Below are positions 52,580 to 62,845 of a stretch of DNA of 64,000 nt, piece after piece (the first letter of the stretch is position 1; every line of letters starts with the position of its first letter). Both the position numbers and the translations under genes were made by a program. The notes beneath the pieces are model-generated. The model saw only the letters and a program-made list of their open reading frames with translations, was not told where the DNA came from and searched no databases. The stretch comes from Haloplasma contractile SSD-17B (GTDB taxonomy: Bacteria; Bacillota_I; Bacilli_A; Haloplasmatales; Haloplasmataceae), in the NCBI RefSeq assembly GCF_000215935.2, contig NZ_AFNU02000003.1:186001-250000 (forward strand), read 5' to 3'.

Positions 52580-54844
52580 TTACTCATTATGTCGAAGTGC
52601 TTCGACTGGATGTTTCTTAGCAGCTATTCGTGATGGAATTAATCCTGCTATAAATGTTAAAAGCATGCTAGTTATAATTAATAGTACAGAATGTCGAAGC
52701 GTCATTTTTACAACATTCTCAAGTCCCTCAGTCATATTAGATAAGACTCTATTAATTGGGAATGATAATAGATACGTAATGAAGATACCTAATACACCTG
52801 CCGTCAAACCTACTATAATGGTTTCTGCGTTAAACACTCGCGATATATCCTTTTTACGGGCTCCTAGTGCCCGCAAGATTCCAATTTCCTTTGTACGTTC
52901 AAGCACGGAAACATAGGTTATAATTCCAATCATAATTGATGATACAACTAATGAAATCGCAGCAAAGGAAACTAAAACAGATGATATCATACTCACCATT
53001 TGTCCCATCATGTCTGTAATCGTCTTTGATAAATCTTCATATAGGATTTGGTCATCTTTTATTTTACCTGTATTGTAATCATCAAGGTAGGCTTTTATCT
53101 CTGACTTTTCCTCTGTTCCTGTAGGATATATATTTATTGATGATGGTGTACTAATACAACCTAAATAATGTAGTACATCATCTTTTGATTGTGCAGATGT
53201 ATTGAATGGTATGCCAGTAAGAACATTATAATCTGCATTAGTCTGCACACTACATACATTTGAATCTTTTGCATCCGTTATAATGGATTCCGTTAGTTCC
53301 GATTTATAATAAACACCACGACTATTTGATTGAAGGCCATCTTCTTTTCCTCTTAATAGTCCTACTACAGTAAGTTTTAATCCGCCTTCATAAGCATTCG
53401 TTAAGTCTTCTTGATTTGTTACTATATTGAAGCGACCATCTAGTTCGGTATATATAGAATTGTTACTTCCTACTACTAATTCCTTGCCTAAAATCTTATC
53501 AAATGCTATTTCGTCATTTAACTCAAAACCAAATGCAGATAAAACACGCTTGTCAATTTGATTCTTAAGATCAATTACAACAACGATTTCTTCTTTATTC
53601 TCAGGTAGTCTACCTTCTAAAATATCGTATTGAGATGTTGTGAACTCATCATCATCAAATAGTGTACTCCATCCAATACTCCTAGGATTTACTACATTGA
53701 CTGTATCGAGAGACTTTGTTAATAGGTGTTCACTCACCCCATATGAAAATTCAAGTGACGTATATAATGAGTCATCTAGTTCATTTATATAAGCTATATA
53801 ATCCTCATTTATTTTATTTTCATGACGATTTCTAGCCTGTGAATCATAAGGAACTAAAACATCTTCAAGACTGTCATCTCGCTTATCAGGCCCAAACTGA
53901 ACTCTTACGCCTGTTTCCATTTTATATTTATTAACCATCAGCGGAAAACCTGAAAACGTATCTTTTTCAAGTGCATCGATACTTTCATTAAACCCATTAC
54001 TGATTGATAACACTAACGCTATTCCAATAATACCGATACTCCCTGCAAAAGCAGTAATTAAGGTACGCCATTTTTTAGTACGTAGATTATTAAATGATAA
54101 GTTTAAAGCAGTAAAGAATGACATCGCTGTTCGATTAGGATCATACGTATCTTCTTGTTCAAGTGGTTCAGTTGGTCTAGAATCATCTACAACCTCACCA
54201 TCAAGTAGCCTAACAATACGACTCGAATATTCATTCGCGATTTCCTGATTATGGGTGACCATGATGACCAGTTTTTCCTCTGCAATCTCTTGAATTAACG
54301 ATAAAACTTCTTCACTTGTTTCCGTATCAAGAGCACCTGTCGGTTCATCAGCTAGAATGACATCAGGATCGTTTGCTAAGGCTCGAGCAATCGCAACACG
54401 TTGTTTTTGTCCACCAGATAGTTGATATGGATTTTTATTTAAGTGTTCTTCTAGTCCAACACGGGTTAAAACTCCCCTTGCTTTCTCTCTTCTTACCTCT
54501 TTAGTAATACCACTTAATGTCATGCCCATTTCAACATTTTCAAGGATAGAGATATGATGGATTAAATTGTAGTTTTGAAATACAAATCCTATGCTATTAT
54601 TACGATAGGCGTCCCAATCCTTAGCGTTAAATTCTTTAGTAGACTTTCCGTTGATCACTAAATCTCCAGATGTATATCGGTCAAGTCCACCAATAATATT
54701 TAACAGCGTTGTTTTTCCGCAACCAGATGGTCCTAATATGGATACAAACTCACCTTTTTCAAACGATAATTCGATCCCTTTTAAGGCAACCTGCTCAGTA
54801 AATTTTGTTTTGTACACTTTTTTTATATATTTTAATTGTAACAT
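52580..54844 (-). CDS. MacB-like ABC transporter, ATPase fused to FtsX-type permease
   Basis: A 754-residue fusion. Residues 1-230 are an ABC ATPase of the LolD/MacB class: Walker [10 protein letters not shown] 38-46, Q-loop FVFQNYNL, signature LSGGQKQRV at 142-150, Walker [14 protein letters not shown] at 161-173. After a linker come a membrane helix (about 260-282), a large extracytoplasmic domain (about 285-625) and three C-terminal helices of the FtsX/MacB permease fold, with [18 protein letters not shown] between them. Such proteins act as dimers and use mechanotransmission to export lipids, peptides or antibiotics or to sense them. No accessory MacA-like gene or two-component system is adjacent. 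The substrate is unknown. Confidence 0.9.
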   Translation of the reverse strand: MLQLKYIKKVYKTKFTEQVALKGIELSFEKGEFVSILGPSGCGKTTLLNIIGGLDRYTSGDLVINGKSTKEFNAKDWDAYRNNSIGFVFQNYNLIHHISILENVEMGMTLSGITKEVRREKARGVLTRVGLEEHLNKNPYQLSGGQKQRVAIARALANDPDVILADEPTGALDTETSEEVLSLIQEIAEEKLVIMVTHNQEIANEYSSRIVRLLDGEVVDDSRPTEPLEQEDTYDPNRTAMSFFTALNLSFNNLRTKKWRTLITAFAGSIGIIGIALVLSISNGFNESIDALEKDTFSGFPLMVNKYKMETGVRVQFGPDKRDDSLEDVLVPYDSQARNRHENKINEDYIAYINELDDSLYTSLEFSYGVSEHLLTKSLDTVNVVNPRSIGWSTLFDDDEFTTSQYDILEGRLPENKEEIVVVIDLKNQIDKRVLSAFGFELNDEIAFDKILGKELVVGSNNSIYTELDGRFNIVTNQEDLTNAYEGGLKLTVVGLLRGKEDGLQSNSRGVYYKSELTESIITDAKDSNVCSVQTNADYNVLTGIPFNTSAQSKDDVLHYLGCISTPSSINIYPTGTEEKSEIKAYLDDYNTGKIKDDQILYEDLSKTITDMMGQMVSMISSVLVSFAAISLVVSSIMIGIITYVSVLERTKEIGILRALGARKKDISRVFNAETIIVGLTAGVLGIFITYLLSFPINRVLSNMTEGLENVVKMTLRHSVLLIITSMLLTFIAGLIPSRIAAKKHPVEALRHNE

Positions 54845-55310
54845 ATATTTTTACCTCCATTTAAACGTTTTATATAAACACCTATTTTTCATACCCTTTG
54901 ATTTATGTAATTAATTTATGTTATTGTTTAATGTTTCAGCACTTGATAGTTATAGTATTATAACTATTCAACACTTAGTATACAAGATTCAAACCCTAAT
55001 TGCAATACTTATTCAGAACACTTACCTCTTAACTAGTTTATAACATAGAAGTTAGTATTTTCTCTTTATTATTTATAAACAAAAAAGTTTGTAATACTTC
55101 AACACTTTAATTGAATCAGAATTAGTTATATGATTGTAGTTAACTTCTCTATTATACGGAACATATCGTTTGTTTATTAAGTAATTGATAAAAATTATTA
55201 AATTATTTATTCGAACTTATCTAATTTATTTGATTAATTTTGTATTATATTTAACATGTATATCATACACTGCTGTTAGTATATTTTTTCATTAAGTGAA
55301 CTATAAATAG
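54845..55310. other. Intergenic between divergent genes, no gene seen
   Basis: A strongly AT-rich region upstream of both the MacB-like gene and the lipoprotein gene. I find no coding frame with a ribosome site and no notable repeat. Promoters for the minus-strand gene should lie here but no clear -35/-10 pair stands out. Confidence 0.5.
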
Positions 55311-55340
55311 TGTACATAACGGCGGTATAAGTGGTATAAT
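55311..55340 (+). promoter_or_regulatory. Promoter of the lipoprotein gene
   Basis: TGTACA (55311-55316), 18 bases, then TATAAT (55335-55340) with the TG extension (TGGTATAAT), 47 bases before the ATG. Confidence 0.65.
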
Positions 55341-55387
55341 ATTCCATATTGTATATATTCTAAAATAAAGATATGGAGGACATAACA

Positions 55388-56719
55388 ATGACAATGAGAG
55401 GGAAAATCCTTATAATTATTGTGACAATCTTTGTATTTACACTATCAGGATGTAAAAATCAAGTTACAAACAAAGAGTATGAACGTTATCTTAGTACGCT
55501 AGAAACTTATATTGATAAACTAGATCATCTCATAAATGAAAGAAGTTCTAATGAAACGGACGATTCTACTAGTTATGATCAAGAACAAAAAGCCTACCCT
55601 AAGTTTCTAAGTAATAATACTAATACTTTATTAGATTCGAATAAGTACTATAAAGAAGATTTTCTTGATGTATACAACCAACAAGGAGGGTATCAAGTAC
55701 ACATCGAGCGCACTGAATTTTTAAGACTATATCGTGATTTACTTGATGAGGTAGTCAAAGAACTTCAAGAAGAAGGCGTTATTCAATTAGATACATTTAT
55801 TGAAATTTCATTTGATGAATACGGTGATGTAAAAATATACTGTGGTTTTTCTAATGATGATGAAATTATGGTTAAACTCGATTACACCTTCGAGGGAAAT
55901 ACATTCTTTACAGCATTCAAGTCAGGGTACATTGAAGAGCACTTTTATGTGAAAGAAATGAATTATAATCAGGTAGAAGACAACATAAACTTTAGCTATT
56001 CCGAATTTTATGAAAATGACTATTTTAAATCCCTATCCTATAACAATCCTAATAAATTTAACTTTTCATACCATTCCGTTACATCTGGTGAAGAGTTTAC
56101 GTTTAGTAAGGGGCCTGGAATTATAGAAGGCGAAGAGGAACCATACGCAGGTTATTATTTAAAGTGGTATGACAAAACGTTAAACAGAAGACTGTCTGTA
56201 GGGTTTAACAATCAATCCGAAATACTAAGTGAATATTATGAAATCTTTAATGATAAAGGAATAATCTTTACTTACATTGACTATGATACTATAAATCCAA
56301 ATATTCGAGTTTCGTGGAACATGTTAGAAGCTAGTGGATGGGACTTTGCGTATATTGAAGATATTGAATTAAGCAATAAACAGGAACATGATGGTATTTA
56401 TAAAGATGGTATCAATCTTTTTGAAGGAGATCAGTTTAATTCAGGTTTAAACTCACACCATGCTAATTTAAGAATTGAAAAAGAATTTATTAAAAATGAT
56501 TTAACAACAGAAGAATTAAATTTAACCGCTTATGGGCTCACATTTTCTATATCAGAATTAAGTTTAGAATACATAGATTCACTTAGAACGAATGCAATGG
56601 ATGCAGCAATGCACTTTGAGCATTACCAAGGAATTAATTTATTCAGTAACAACATTGTAGACGAGTTCCTAGCTATAATTGACGAAGAACTATTATTTGA
56701 CTTAGAATATGAAGAGTAA
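55388..56719 (+). CDS. Lipoprotein of unknown function
   Basis: I do not recognise this 443-residue protein. From the ATG at 55388 (GGAGG eight bases upstream) it has a signal peptide ending in the lipobox TLSGC, so Cys22 is lipidated and the rest is outside the membrane. A short coil-like helix (about 28-52) is followed by a charged linker and then a beta-rich body with many Tyr, Asp, Glu and Phe. No Walker, protease or binding-protein motif is evident. It is a single-gene unit with its own promoter and terminator, divergent from the MacB-like transporter. Confidence 0.7.
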   Translation: MTMRGKILIIIVTIFVFTLSGCKNQVTNKEYERYLSTLETYIDKLDHLINERSSNETDDSTSYDQEQKAYPKFLSNNTNTLLDSNKYYKEDFLDVYNQQGGYQVHIERTEFLRLYRDLLDEVVKELQEEGVIQLDTFIEISFDEYGDVKIYCGFSNDDEIMVKLDYTFEGNTFFTAFKSGYIEEHFYVKEMNYNQVEDNINFSYSEFYENDYFKSLSYNNPNKFNFSYHSVTSGEEFTFSKGPGIIEGEEEPYAGYYLKWYDKTLNRRLSVGFNNQSEILSEYYEIFNDKGIIFTYIDYDTINPNIRVSWNMLEASGWDFAYIEDIELSNKQEHDGIYKDGINLFEGDQFNSGLNSHHANLRIEKEFIKNDLTTEELNLTAYGLTFSISELSLEYIDSLRTNAMDAAMHFEHYQGINLFSNNIVDEFLAIIDEELLFDLEYEE

Positions 56720-56769
56720 AAAAGGTATACTACTATACGTTTAATCGATTTAATATTATATAAAGTTAA

Positions 56770-56813
56770 AAAACAGAAAAAACCTAGTTATTACTAGATT
56801 TTTTCTGTTTTTG
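56770..56813 (+). terminator. Terminator of the lipoprotein gene
   Basis: AAAACAGAAAAAA and CTAGT pair with ACTAG and TTTTTTCTGTTTT around a four-base loop with one mismatch. The T-rich arm itself supplies the tract. Confidence 0.8.
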
Positions 56814-56929
56814 TTTATATTTTATATATAAGTTCATAGATCTAAATTCAATTTTATATATATGACACAAGAACACTAAAGACATTGGTTCTTTTTAATA
56901 AAGAGTTATGTTCTTTTAGAGGTGATTTC

Positions 56930-57817
56930 TTAGTTCAATAAGCCTTTCTCTTTAATAAAGTCTTTCGCTACTTGTTTAGGATCTTCATTTTTCACCTCAA
57001 CTAGATAATTCATATAAGTAATGTCATCATTATTTAATGTATTGGTTAGCCTTTCAAGAATTGGCTCTAGTTCTGGATACTCTTCAAGTGTTTCTTCTCT
57101 TACTAACGTAGTGGCATAATAGGATGGGAAGAAATTCAAGTCATCCTCTAATACAACCAAATCATGTTCAGCTAATCGCCCATCTGTTGAAAATACATTT
57201 ATAACATCAACTTCATCGTTTGCAATTGCTTCATATTTTAATCCAATATCAATTTCCGACTTATCATCGAAGTCTATTCCATAAGTCTCCTGTAACCCAG
57301 GAAAACCATCTTCACGCTCATAAAAATCATATTCTGCTCCAAATTTAAGATGACTTCCTTTATCAGCAAGGTCACTATAGGTCTGAATTCCTAACTCTTC
57401 TGCTAAATCTTGCTTCATTGCAATACCATAGGTATTATTAAAACCATATAATCCCATCCACTTAATGTTGTATTCCTCACTATATTCTTGTTTAACTGCT
57501 TGATAGAGTTCATCTGGGTCTGAAATATTATCTTTTTTCAATACTTGCAACCAACCTGTACCAGTGTATTCTGGGTAGATATCAATATCACCCTTAACCA
57601 TTGCCGGATGAATATTAGAAGTACCACCACCAACTCCTGATTTATACTCGACTTCTAAATCTGTTTCTGTTTCGATTAACTCAATAAGTACTTGTGAAAT
57701 AATATACTGTTCTGTCATTGGCTTACTTGCAATTACAATCTCTTTTTTAGATTGACATCCCAGTAATAAAAAGCTAATTCCAACTATTAAAGTTACCATA
57801 ATATAACTCTTTTTCAT
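56930..57817 (-). CDS. Osmoprotectant-type substrate-binding lipoprotein (OpuBC/OpuCC/ProX family)
   Basis: A 295-residue periplasmic-binding-protein-fold lipoprotein with lipobox LLLGC. The body opens with IVIASKPMTEQYIISQVLIELIE, a hallmark of glycine-betaine/choline/carnitine binding proteins. GDIDIYPEYTGTGW, GFNNTYGIAM and DVINVFSTDGRL follow, all typical of this family. Three ATG codons stand in a row; the third, at 57817, has AAGGAG at the best spacing. In Bacillus the gene sits in an operon with ATPase and permease genes (opuB/opuC). None is adjacent here, so the protein works with a transporter encoded elsewhere or is an orphan. Confidence 0.88.
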   Translation of the reverse strand: MKKSYIMVTLIVGISFLLLGCQSKKEIVIASKPMTEQYIISQVLIELIETETDLEVEYKSGVGGGTSNIHPAMVKGDIDIYPEYTGTGWLQVLKKDNISDPDELYQAVKQEYSEEYNIKWMGLYGFNNTYGIAMKQDLAEELGIQTYSDLADKGSHLKFGAEYDFYEREDGFPGLQETYGIDFDDKSEIDIGLKYEAIANDEVDVINVFSTDGRLAEHDLVVLEDDLNFFPSYYATTLVREETLEEYPELEPILERLTNTLNNDDITYMNYLVEVKNEDPKQVAKDFIKEKGLLN

Positions 57818-58177
57818 CATCATCTCTCCTTCTTTTTATAAAGACTCTTGTAGCGGACATTGTTGCGAGATTCTTGTAGTTTAAGTTCAAAACAAAAACT
57901 CTATTGCTATAAGGCGCATTAATTCTAGATTTTTCATATATATAATGCTAAACTGGAGCGTATTTAAAGTAAAAAATCTGTCATAAATGCTTATCTAAAT
58001 TAATAATGCCCTTACTATTAGATTTGGACACACTGTTTAGAAGACCTTTAATAACAATATGTTTCACTATCAGAGCGTTTATCAATTTACTTTATTATTA
58101 TATGTACCGATTTAAACTAATCCATCAATCACTTAATTACTGACTATTAGAACAGTTTGAATTCATGTATTAAGTCA
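57818..58177. other. Intergenic, no gene seen
   Basis: An AT-rich stretch upstream of the binding-protein gene and downstream of the glutamate-synthase-like gene, both on the minus strand. I see no gene, no strong terminator and no convincing promoter. Confidence 0.5.
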
Positions 58178-60034
58178 TTATACATGTAAGATATCTGTGT
58201 TTAGTGATACCTCATTATTTGTAGTCATTAAATCATCTACATTCAACTCATGAATATCGTTTTTTCCATTTGATCGTGAAAATGTTTTAAGTTCCTTTGC
58301 AGTCACATTATAAAAATTAATGAATTGTTTAACTGCCTTATCTTTATCGAGTAATTTTCTTAAACTTTGATCTTGAGTCGTGATACCTGCAGGACACTTA
58401 TTTGTATTACAAATCCTTGCTTGAATACAGCCAATAGAAATAAGGGAAGCAGTTGCAAGCGCTATTGCATCAGCTCCTAATGCTAAACCTTTTGCGATGT
58501 CCGAACTATCACGAAATCCACCAGTAGCACATAGTGTTACCTCACTATTCATTTTATCTAAATACTTTCTTGCTCTTCTAATCGCAAAAATTGGTGGAAT
58601 TCCAACATTATCTTTTATAAATTTAGGTGTTGAGCCAGTAGCACCACCTCTACAATCAATTGTAATAAAGTCTGGTCTTGCCATTAACGCATAGGCCAAA
58701 TCTTCTTCTAAGTTACCAGTTGATAGTTTAATTCCAACAGGTACTCCTCCTGAAAGATCGCGAACCCACTCTACTTTCTCAATTAAATCTGTAATATCAT
58801 CAACACTAGCAAAACGTGCAGGATCAACTAAATCCTCATTTTCATTAATACCACGAACTTTGGCAATTTCTGCTGTTACTTTACAAGCTGGTAAGTGCCC
58901 ACCTAGACCAGGTTTTACACCTTGACCAATCTTAAGTTCGACTGCATCTGCTTTTCTTATACTGTCTTCATCGTGTGTATACTTAGATGTTCCTAATTCA
59001 TAGATATACTTTTTAGCAGCATCTCTTGATTCAGGTAACATTCCACCCTCACCAGAACACATGGCTGTATTCACTTCAGATGACCCCTTCGCCAAAGTAA
59101 CCTTAGCCTCTTTAGATAGAGCACCAAATGACATATGAGATACATAAAATGGCATCGATAATTCAAGTGGTTTTTTTGCATTTTTTCCAATCACAGTTTT
59201 AATATCCACTTGTTCATCGCTATTTAAAGGCATTCTTTTTAACTGACTCCCTTTAAATAAGATCGACTTAAAATCAGGAAATGTTTCAAGTGTTCGCATT
59301 GCTGAATTAATAGTCTCACCTGTTTTAGCTAATGTTTTAATTTCTTCTACTTTATTATTAAAGTCAAATCGATTTGACTTCTCCTCTTCATTTTCAACAG
59401 CATTAATTTTTCCATCATCTTTAAAATTTTCATACCAATGTTCACCGTTACAATAAGGCTTATTTTTAGACTTTCCACAGCGACAAAGCGTGTAATGATC
59501 TAATGTTTGTGGTTGATCATCATTCTCTATTGGTATACCTCCACGTATGATAAACGAACGATTTTCGGTTAATTCAATACCCTTAAAATCAGAAAAATCG
59601 TCATGTTTTTCACCATCAATTGAGTAGCTTAATGCACCCGATGGACATTTTTCAATTGTTTTAATAATCTCCGCTTTACTAGCTCCATTTGGATCAATCC
59701 ATGGGTCTTCACCCATCTGAAACACATCTGGTAATCCTTCTGTGCAATACCCTGCGTGTGAACAAATGCCCCTGTCATCATGAATAGAGATTGTCTCTCC
59801 TTTATAAGTTTCTAACTTTCTTTGAACACGTCCCTCTTTCTTTTCATCAGTGAAATTTACTTTTCCGTGTGTCCCATCACAAAAAGGGCGTTTTTCTGAT
59901 TTGCCGCACCGGCATAAAGCAACTACATCTTCTGGTGAATCAATGACACGACCATTTGCTTCTTTCATCTTGTCTATATACGAAGAAATAATCGGTCCAT
60001 CTTTCACAATTTTAATGCTTCCGTTTTTTGACAC
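58178..60034 (-). CDS. CDGSH - ferredoxin - CDGSH - glutamate-synthase-domain fusion
   Basis: A 618-residue cytoplasmic iron-sulfur flavoprotein candidate. A first CDGSH 2Fe-2S site has Cys41, Cys43, Cys52 and His56 (LCRCGKSEKRPFCDGTH). A Fer4_19-like domain uses Cys91, Cys97 and Cys130 (CPSGAL). A second CDGSH site has Cys184, Cys186, Cys195 and His199. Residues about 230-600 are a glutamate-synthase FMN-barrel domain (MSFGALSKEAK, GQGVKPGLGGHLP) with a Cys536, Cys542, Cys547 cluster motif (CIQARICNTNKCPAG). There is no glutaminase domain, so it resembles archaeal-type GltB-related proteins and not a full glutamate synthase. The substrate is not certain. It starts with GTG at 60034, seven bases after AAGGAG. 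Confidence 0.85.
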   Translation of the reverse strand: MSKNGSIKIVKDGPIISSYIDKMKEANGRVIDSPEDVVALCRCGKSEKRPFCDGTHGKVNFTDEKKEGRVQRKLETYKGETISIHDDRGICSHAGYCTEGLPDVFQMGEDPWIDPNGASKAEIIKTIEKCPSGALSYSIDGEKHDDFSDFKGIELTENRSFIIRGGIPIENDDQPQTLDHYTLCRCGKSKNKPYCNGEHWYENFKDDGKINAVENEEEKSNRFDFNNKVEEIKTLAKTGETINSAMRTLETFPDFKSILFKGSQLKRMPLNSDEQVDIKTVIGKNAKKPLELSMPFYVSHMSFGALSKEAKVTLAKGSSEVNTAMCSGEGGMLPESRDAAKKYIYELGTSKYTHDEDSIRKADAVELKIGQGVKPGLGGHLPACKVTAEIAKVRGINENEDLVDPARFASVDDITDLIEKVEWVRDLSGGVPVGIKLSTGNLEEDLAYALMARPDFITIDCRGGATGSTPKFIKDNVGIPPIFAIRRARKYLDKMNSEVTLCATGGFRDSSDIAKGLALGADAIALATASLISIGCIQARICNTNKCPAGITTQDQSLRKLLDKDKAVKQFINFYNVTAKELKTFSRSNGKNDIHELNVDDLMTTNNEVSLNTDILHV

Positions 60035-60157
60035 CTCATCACTCCTTATATTATAAGAATTAAAAAACGTATAGATCTAGGTTAACAAACATAACTATTC
60101 AATTCAAAATATATGCAATTTAGTAATAATTTAGATATTTTTTAATTAGAAAAGTAA

Positions 60158-60192
60158 AAGACGACATTGAATACTCATTTCAAGGTCGTCTT
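60158..60192 (-). terminator. Probable terminator of murJ
   Basis: AAGACGAC...TTGAA pairs with TTCAA...GTCGTCTT (one mismatch), and TTTTACTTTTC follows on the minus strand. It is about 160 bases after the murJ stop and upstream of the next gene. The rest of the 60035-60350 gap shows nothing. Confidence 0.75.
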
Positions 60193-60350
60193 AGTTGTTT
60201 TGTAGAATAATCAGGTTAGTAGTTACCGTCATACTCATATTAATCTTTATGTAACGCATCGAAATCCTATATAATAGTAATCGATTTTTTTATAAAATGA
60301 ATCAATTTCAGTTTTATACTCTCTTTAAAAGCAGGCTTAGTTAATCCTAA

Positions 60351-61991
60351 TCAACTAAATAATCCAAAGTTTTTAATAGCAGTTGCCACGCGTTCTAATG
60401 TAATTTCCGTTCCAAGAATCGCTTGAAGAATACAGAAGTATAAACTTAATCCAATATAAATTAACGCTCCTATAATCGTGTTAATACTTAATAAGAAAAA
60501 TAAGCGAACTTTTGTCTGAATAAAGAATTCATAATCAATTAAAATGTAATTTAATACGATTAATATACAGGCTGTAATTGCACTCGTAACAATAATCATT
60601 AAAAAGCGTCTAACTAAATAGGTATATGTAAATCCTATCTTTTTAGTTATAATTCTAAAATTAAACAAGATTGAGATCATATAACCTGCACTGGTGGCCA
60701 AAATGGCACCACTGTAACCTAACCAAATAATGAAAAAATAGTTTAGAAGTGATTTTGTTAGGATTCCCGCTAGCAATGATTTAAATAGATGTCTTTGCTG
60801 ATTCACACCTTGAACGATTGAAGTCGAGAGATGATTAATTGAAATTAAAATTGTAATAGGTGCATATGCTAACAAGATACTAGGACCATATAAATTAGTT
60901 CGATCATAGAGCAAATCATAAATTTCATTAGGAAAGATAATCATCATAAAAACAATGGGTACGACTATAAAAAAGATAATTTCAAGCGACAAGCTGATAT
61001 TTTTCCGGACCTCTTCGTTATGACCTAATGTATAAGCACTGGATACAGAAGGCATTAAAGATGCACTAAATGCTATAGCTAAAGTAACAGGAATCATAAT
61101 TAACTTGTGAATCTCAAATGCATACGTCCCATAAATCAACTCGGGATTCTCTATTCCTCTTATTAAATAAGCCTTATTAAACGTAAAGGTATCGATCAAT
61201 TGATACGATGCGGTATACAAGCCAAAGAATGCAAATGGGATTGCATATTTAAATAGTTCTAAGAGTAACCGAAATCCTGACTTGTTCGTTGATTTACGAC
61301 TATGTTTTAGTAAACTTTGTAGTTGTTTATTAAATTTTTTTCGATAACGAAGTAATACTATAAATGAAGCGATACCAGAAATCGAAGCGGCACCAACTGC
61401 GTAAGCGACGGCTTCTACATAGGTCCCATCCATAATACGAATCACAATATAAGAAGATGTTAAAATAAAGACAACCCGTACAAATTGTTCAACGATTTGT
61501 GATACTGTAGAAGGGACCATGTTTTGAAACCCCTGGAAAAACCCTCTCATTACGGATACTATCGGGATAAATATGAGTGCTAGGGCAATAATTTGAATAA
61601 CAAAAGAAATATCACTAACACGGTTCGTTAATTCCTGTTGTCCTCCTAAAACACGATAAGAATACCAATTAGACAATTGTACAAGAGTCACACACATTAC
61701 TGTACCAATGATAAACATTAAGAATACTGCCCTACGATAAGTTCTATAACTTGTTTCATAGTCTCCCTTTGCATTATAAATTGATACAAATTTTGCAACT
61801 CCCATAGGAACACCGAGTGTAGCCAAGTCAATAAAGATGACATAAGGGACATAAGCATACGAATAAAGCGCTTGACCTTCCTGGCCTACTAGTGATGCAA
61901 ATGGAAAAACAAAGACTAATCCTAACAACTTAGTCAAGATTAATCCTAAAGACATAATAAAGGCTCCTCTTACAAAGGTTCGGTCACTCAT
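60351..61991 (-). CDS. murJ: Lipid II flippase MurJ (YtgP-type, MOP superfamily)
   Basis: A 546-residue polytopic protein with about 14 helices, near the length of Bacillus MurJ/YtgP (544). Landmarks are the N-terminal RGAFIMSLGLILTKLLGLVFVFPF, GQEGQALYSYAYVPYVIFIDLATLGVPMGVAKFVS and MRGFFQGFQNMVPSTVSQIVEQ. The last is characteristic of the PST/MurJ group. It moves lipid II across the membrane and so supplies PbpB, SpoVD and SpoVE. SpoVB-like proteins are close relatives, and a sporulation-specific role cannot be excluded. The ATG at 61991 is preceded by a GGGTGTGAG ribosome site. Confidence 0.85.
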   Translation of the reverse strand: MSDRTFVRGAFIMSLGLILTKLLGLVFVFPFASLVGQEGQALYSYAYVPYVIFIDLATLGVPMGVAKFVSIYNAKGDYETSYRTYRRAVFLMFIIGTVMCVTLVQLSNWYSYRVLGGQQELTNRVSDISFVIQIIALALIFIPIVSVMRGFFQGFQNMVPSTVSQIVEQFVRVVFILTSSYIVIRIMDGTYVEAVAYAVGAASISGIASFIVLLRYRKKFNKQLQSLLKHSRKSTNKSGFRLLLELFKYAIPFAFFGLYTASYQLIDTFTFNKAYLIRGIENPELIYGTYAFEIHKLIMIPVTLAIAFSASLMPSVSSAYTLGHNEEVRKNISLSLEIIFFIVVPIVFMMIIFPNEIYDLLYDRTNLYGPSILLAYAPITILISINHLSTSIVQGVNQQRHLFKSLLAGILTKSLLNYFFIIWLGYSGAILATSAGYMISILFNFRIITKKIGFTYTYLVRRFLMIIVTSAITACILIVLNYILIDYEFFIQTKVRLFFLLSINTIIGALIYIGLSLYFCILQAILGTEITLERVATAIKNFGLFS

Positions 61992-62199
61992 GAACTCACA
62001 CCCTTTACAAAAATACTATTCTCAATAATTAAAATTTACATCATAGATTGTACACCATAAAAAAAACTGGACTGGTTTTACTTTTTTTCAATATTTACTA
62101 TCTTTATTTTACACTAATTTACCAAAATATACTATCCTTTACAAAAAAGGATTTGTATACTACAATTAAATTACAGAATATGAAAGATTGGTGACGAGT

Positions 62200-62709
62200 A
62201 TGAATATTAAATACAAAGACATGACGCCAAGTATAAATGCAAGTAGCTATATAGCTGATGGTGTTAAGGTAATAGGTGATGTTCATCTACACGAAAACGT
62301 GAATGTCTGGTTTAATAGTGTTTTACGTGGAGATGACAACACAATTCAAGTTGGAAAGAATACAAATATACAGGACTTAGTGTGTATCCACGTAGATAAA
62401 AAACATTCTACTACAATCGGTGAACATTGTTCAATAGGACACGGTGCGATTCTTCATGGATGTACAGTTGGTGACAACACTCTAATCGGAATGGGTGCGA
62501 CTGTATTAGATGGTGCTGATGTAGGGAGTAACTGTCTTATAGGTGCTAACACACTTATACCACAGGGTAAAGTAATCCCTGATAATACAATAGCATTTGG
62601 TAACCCAGTTAAAATAGTGCGCACAATGGATGATGATGAAATCGAACACGTAAGGGGAAATGCAGATCACTATCTAAGGTTAATGTCTGATTACAAAGAC
62701 CCTGTTTAA
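62200..62709 (+). CDS. Gamma-carbonic anhydrase family protein
   Basis: A 169-residue left-handed parallel beta-helix with hexapeptide repeats. The three metal-binding histidines are His64, His81 and His86 (CIHVDKKHSTTIG then SIGHGAILHGC). Arg and Asp of the family motif VLRGDDNTIQVG and the following NIQD stretch are present. Members hydrate CO2 reversibly or have unproven roles (YrdA, YtoA type). I start at ATG 62200; an in-frame TTG at 62188 would run through the likely ribosome site (GGTGACG). It is a single-gene unit with a clear terminator. Confidence 0.9.
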   Translation: MNIKYKDMTPSINASSYIADGVKVIGDVHLHENVNVWFNSVLRGDDNTIQVGKNTNIQDLVCIHVDKKHSTTIGEHCSIGHGAILHGCTVGDNTLIGMGATVLDGADVGSNCLIGANTLIPQGKVIPDNTIAFGNPVKIVRTMDDDEIEHVRGNADHYLRLMSDYKDPV

Positions 62710-62758
62710 AATGCGTATAAAGAGAGGTATGTTAATTTAATTAAGGGTAAAATGAGTA

Positions 62759-62791
62759 AGAGTTATCATTAGTGATAACTCTCTTTTTTTT
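62759..62791 (+). terminator. Terminator of the carbonic anhydrase gene
   Basis: AGAGTTATCA, a four-base loop TTAG and TGATAACTCT form a perfect 10-bp stem followed by C and eight T. Confidence 0.95.
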
Positions 62792-62845
62792 ATGCCTCTA
62801 TTGATTATTTCTACCGTCCAACTTATTAGAATTCTCAGTTCTATC

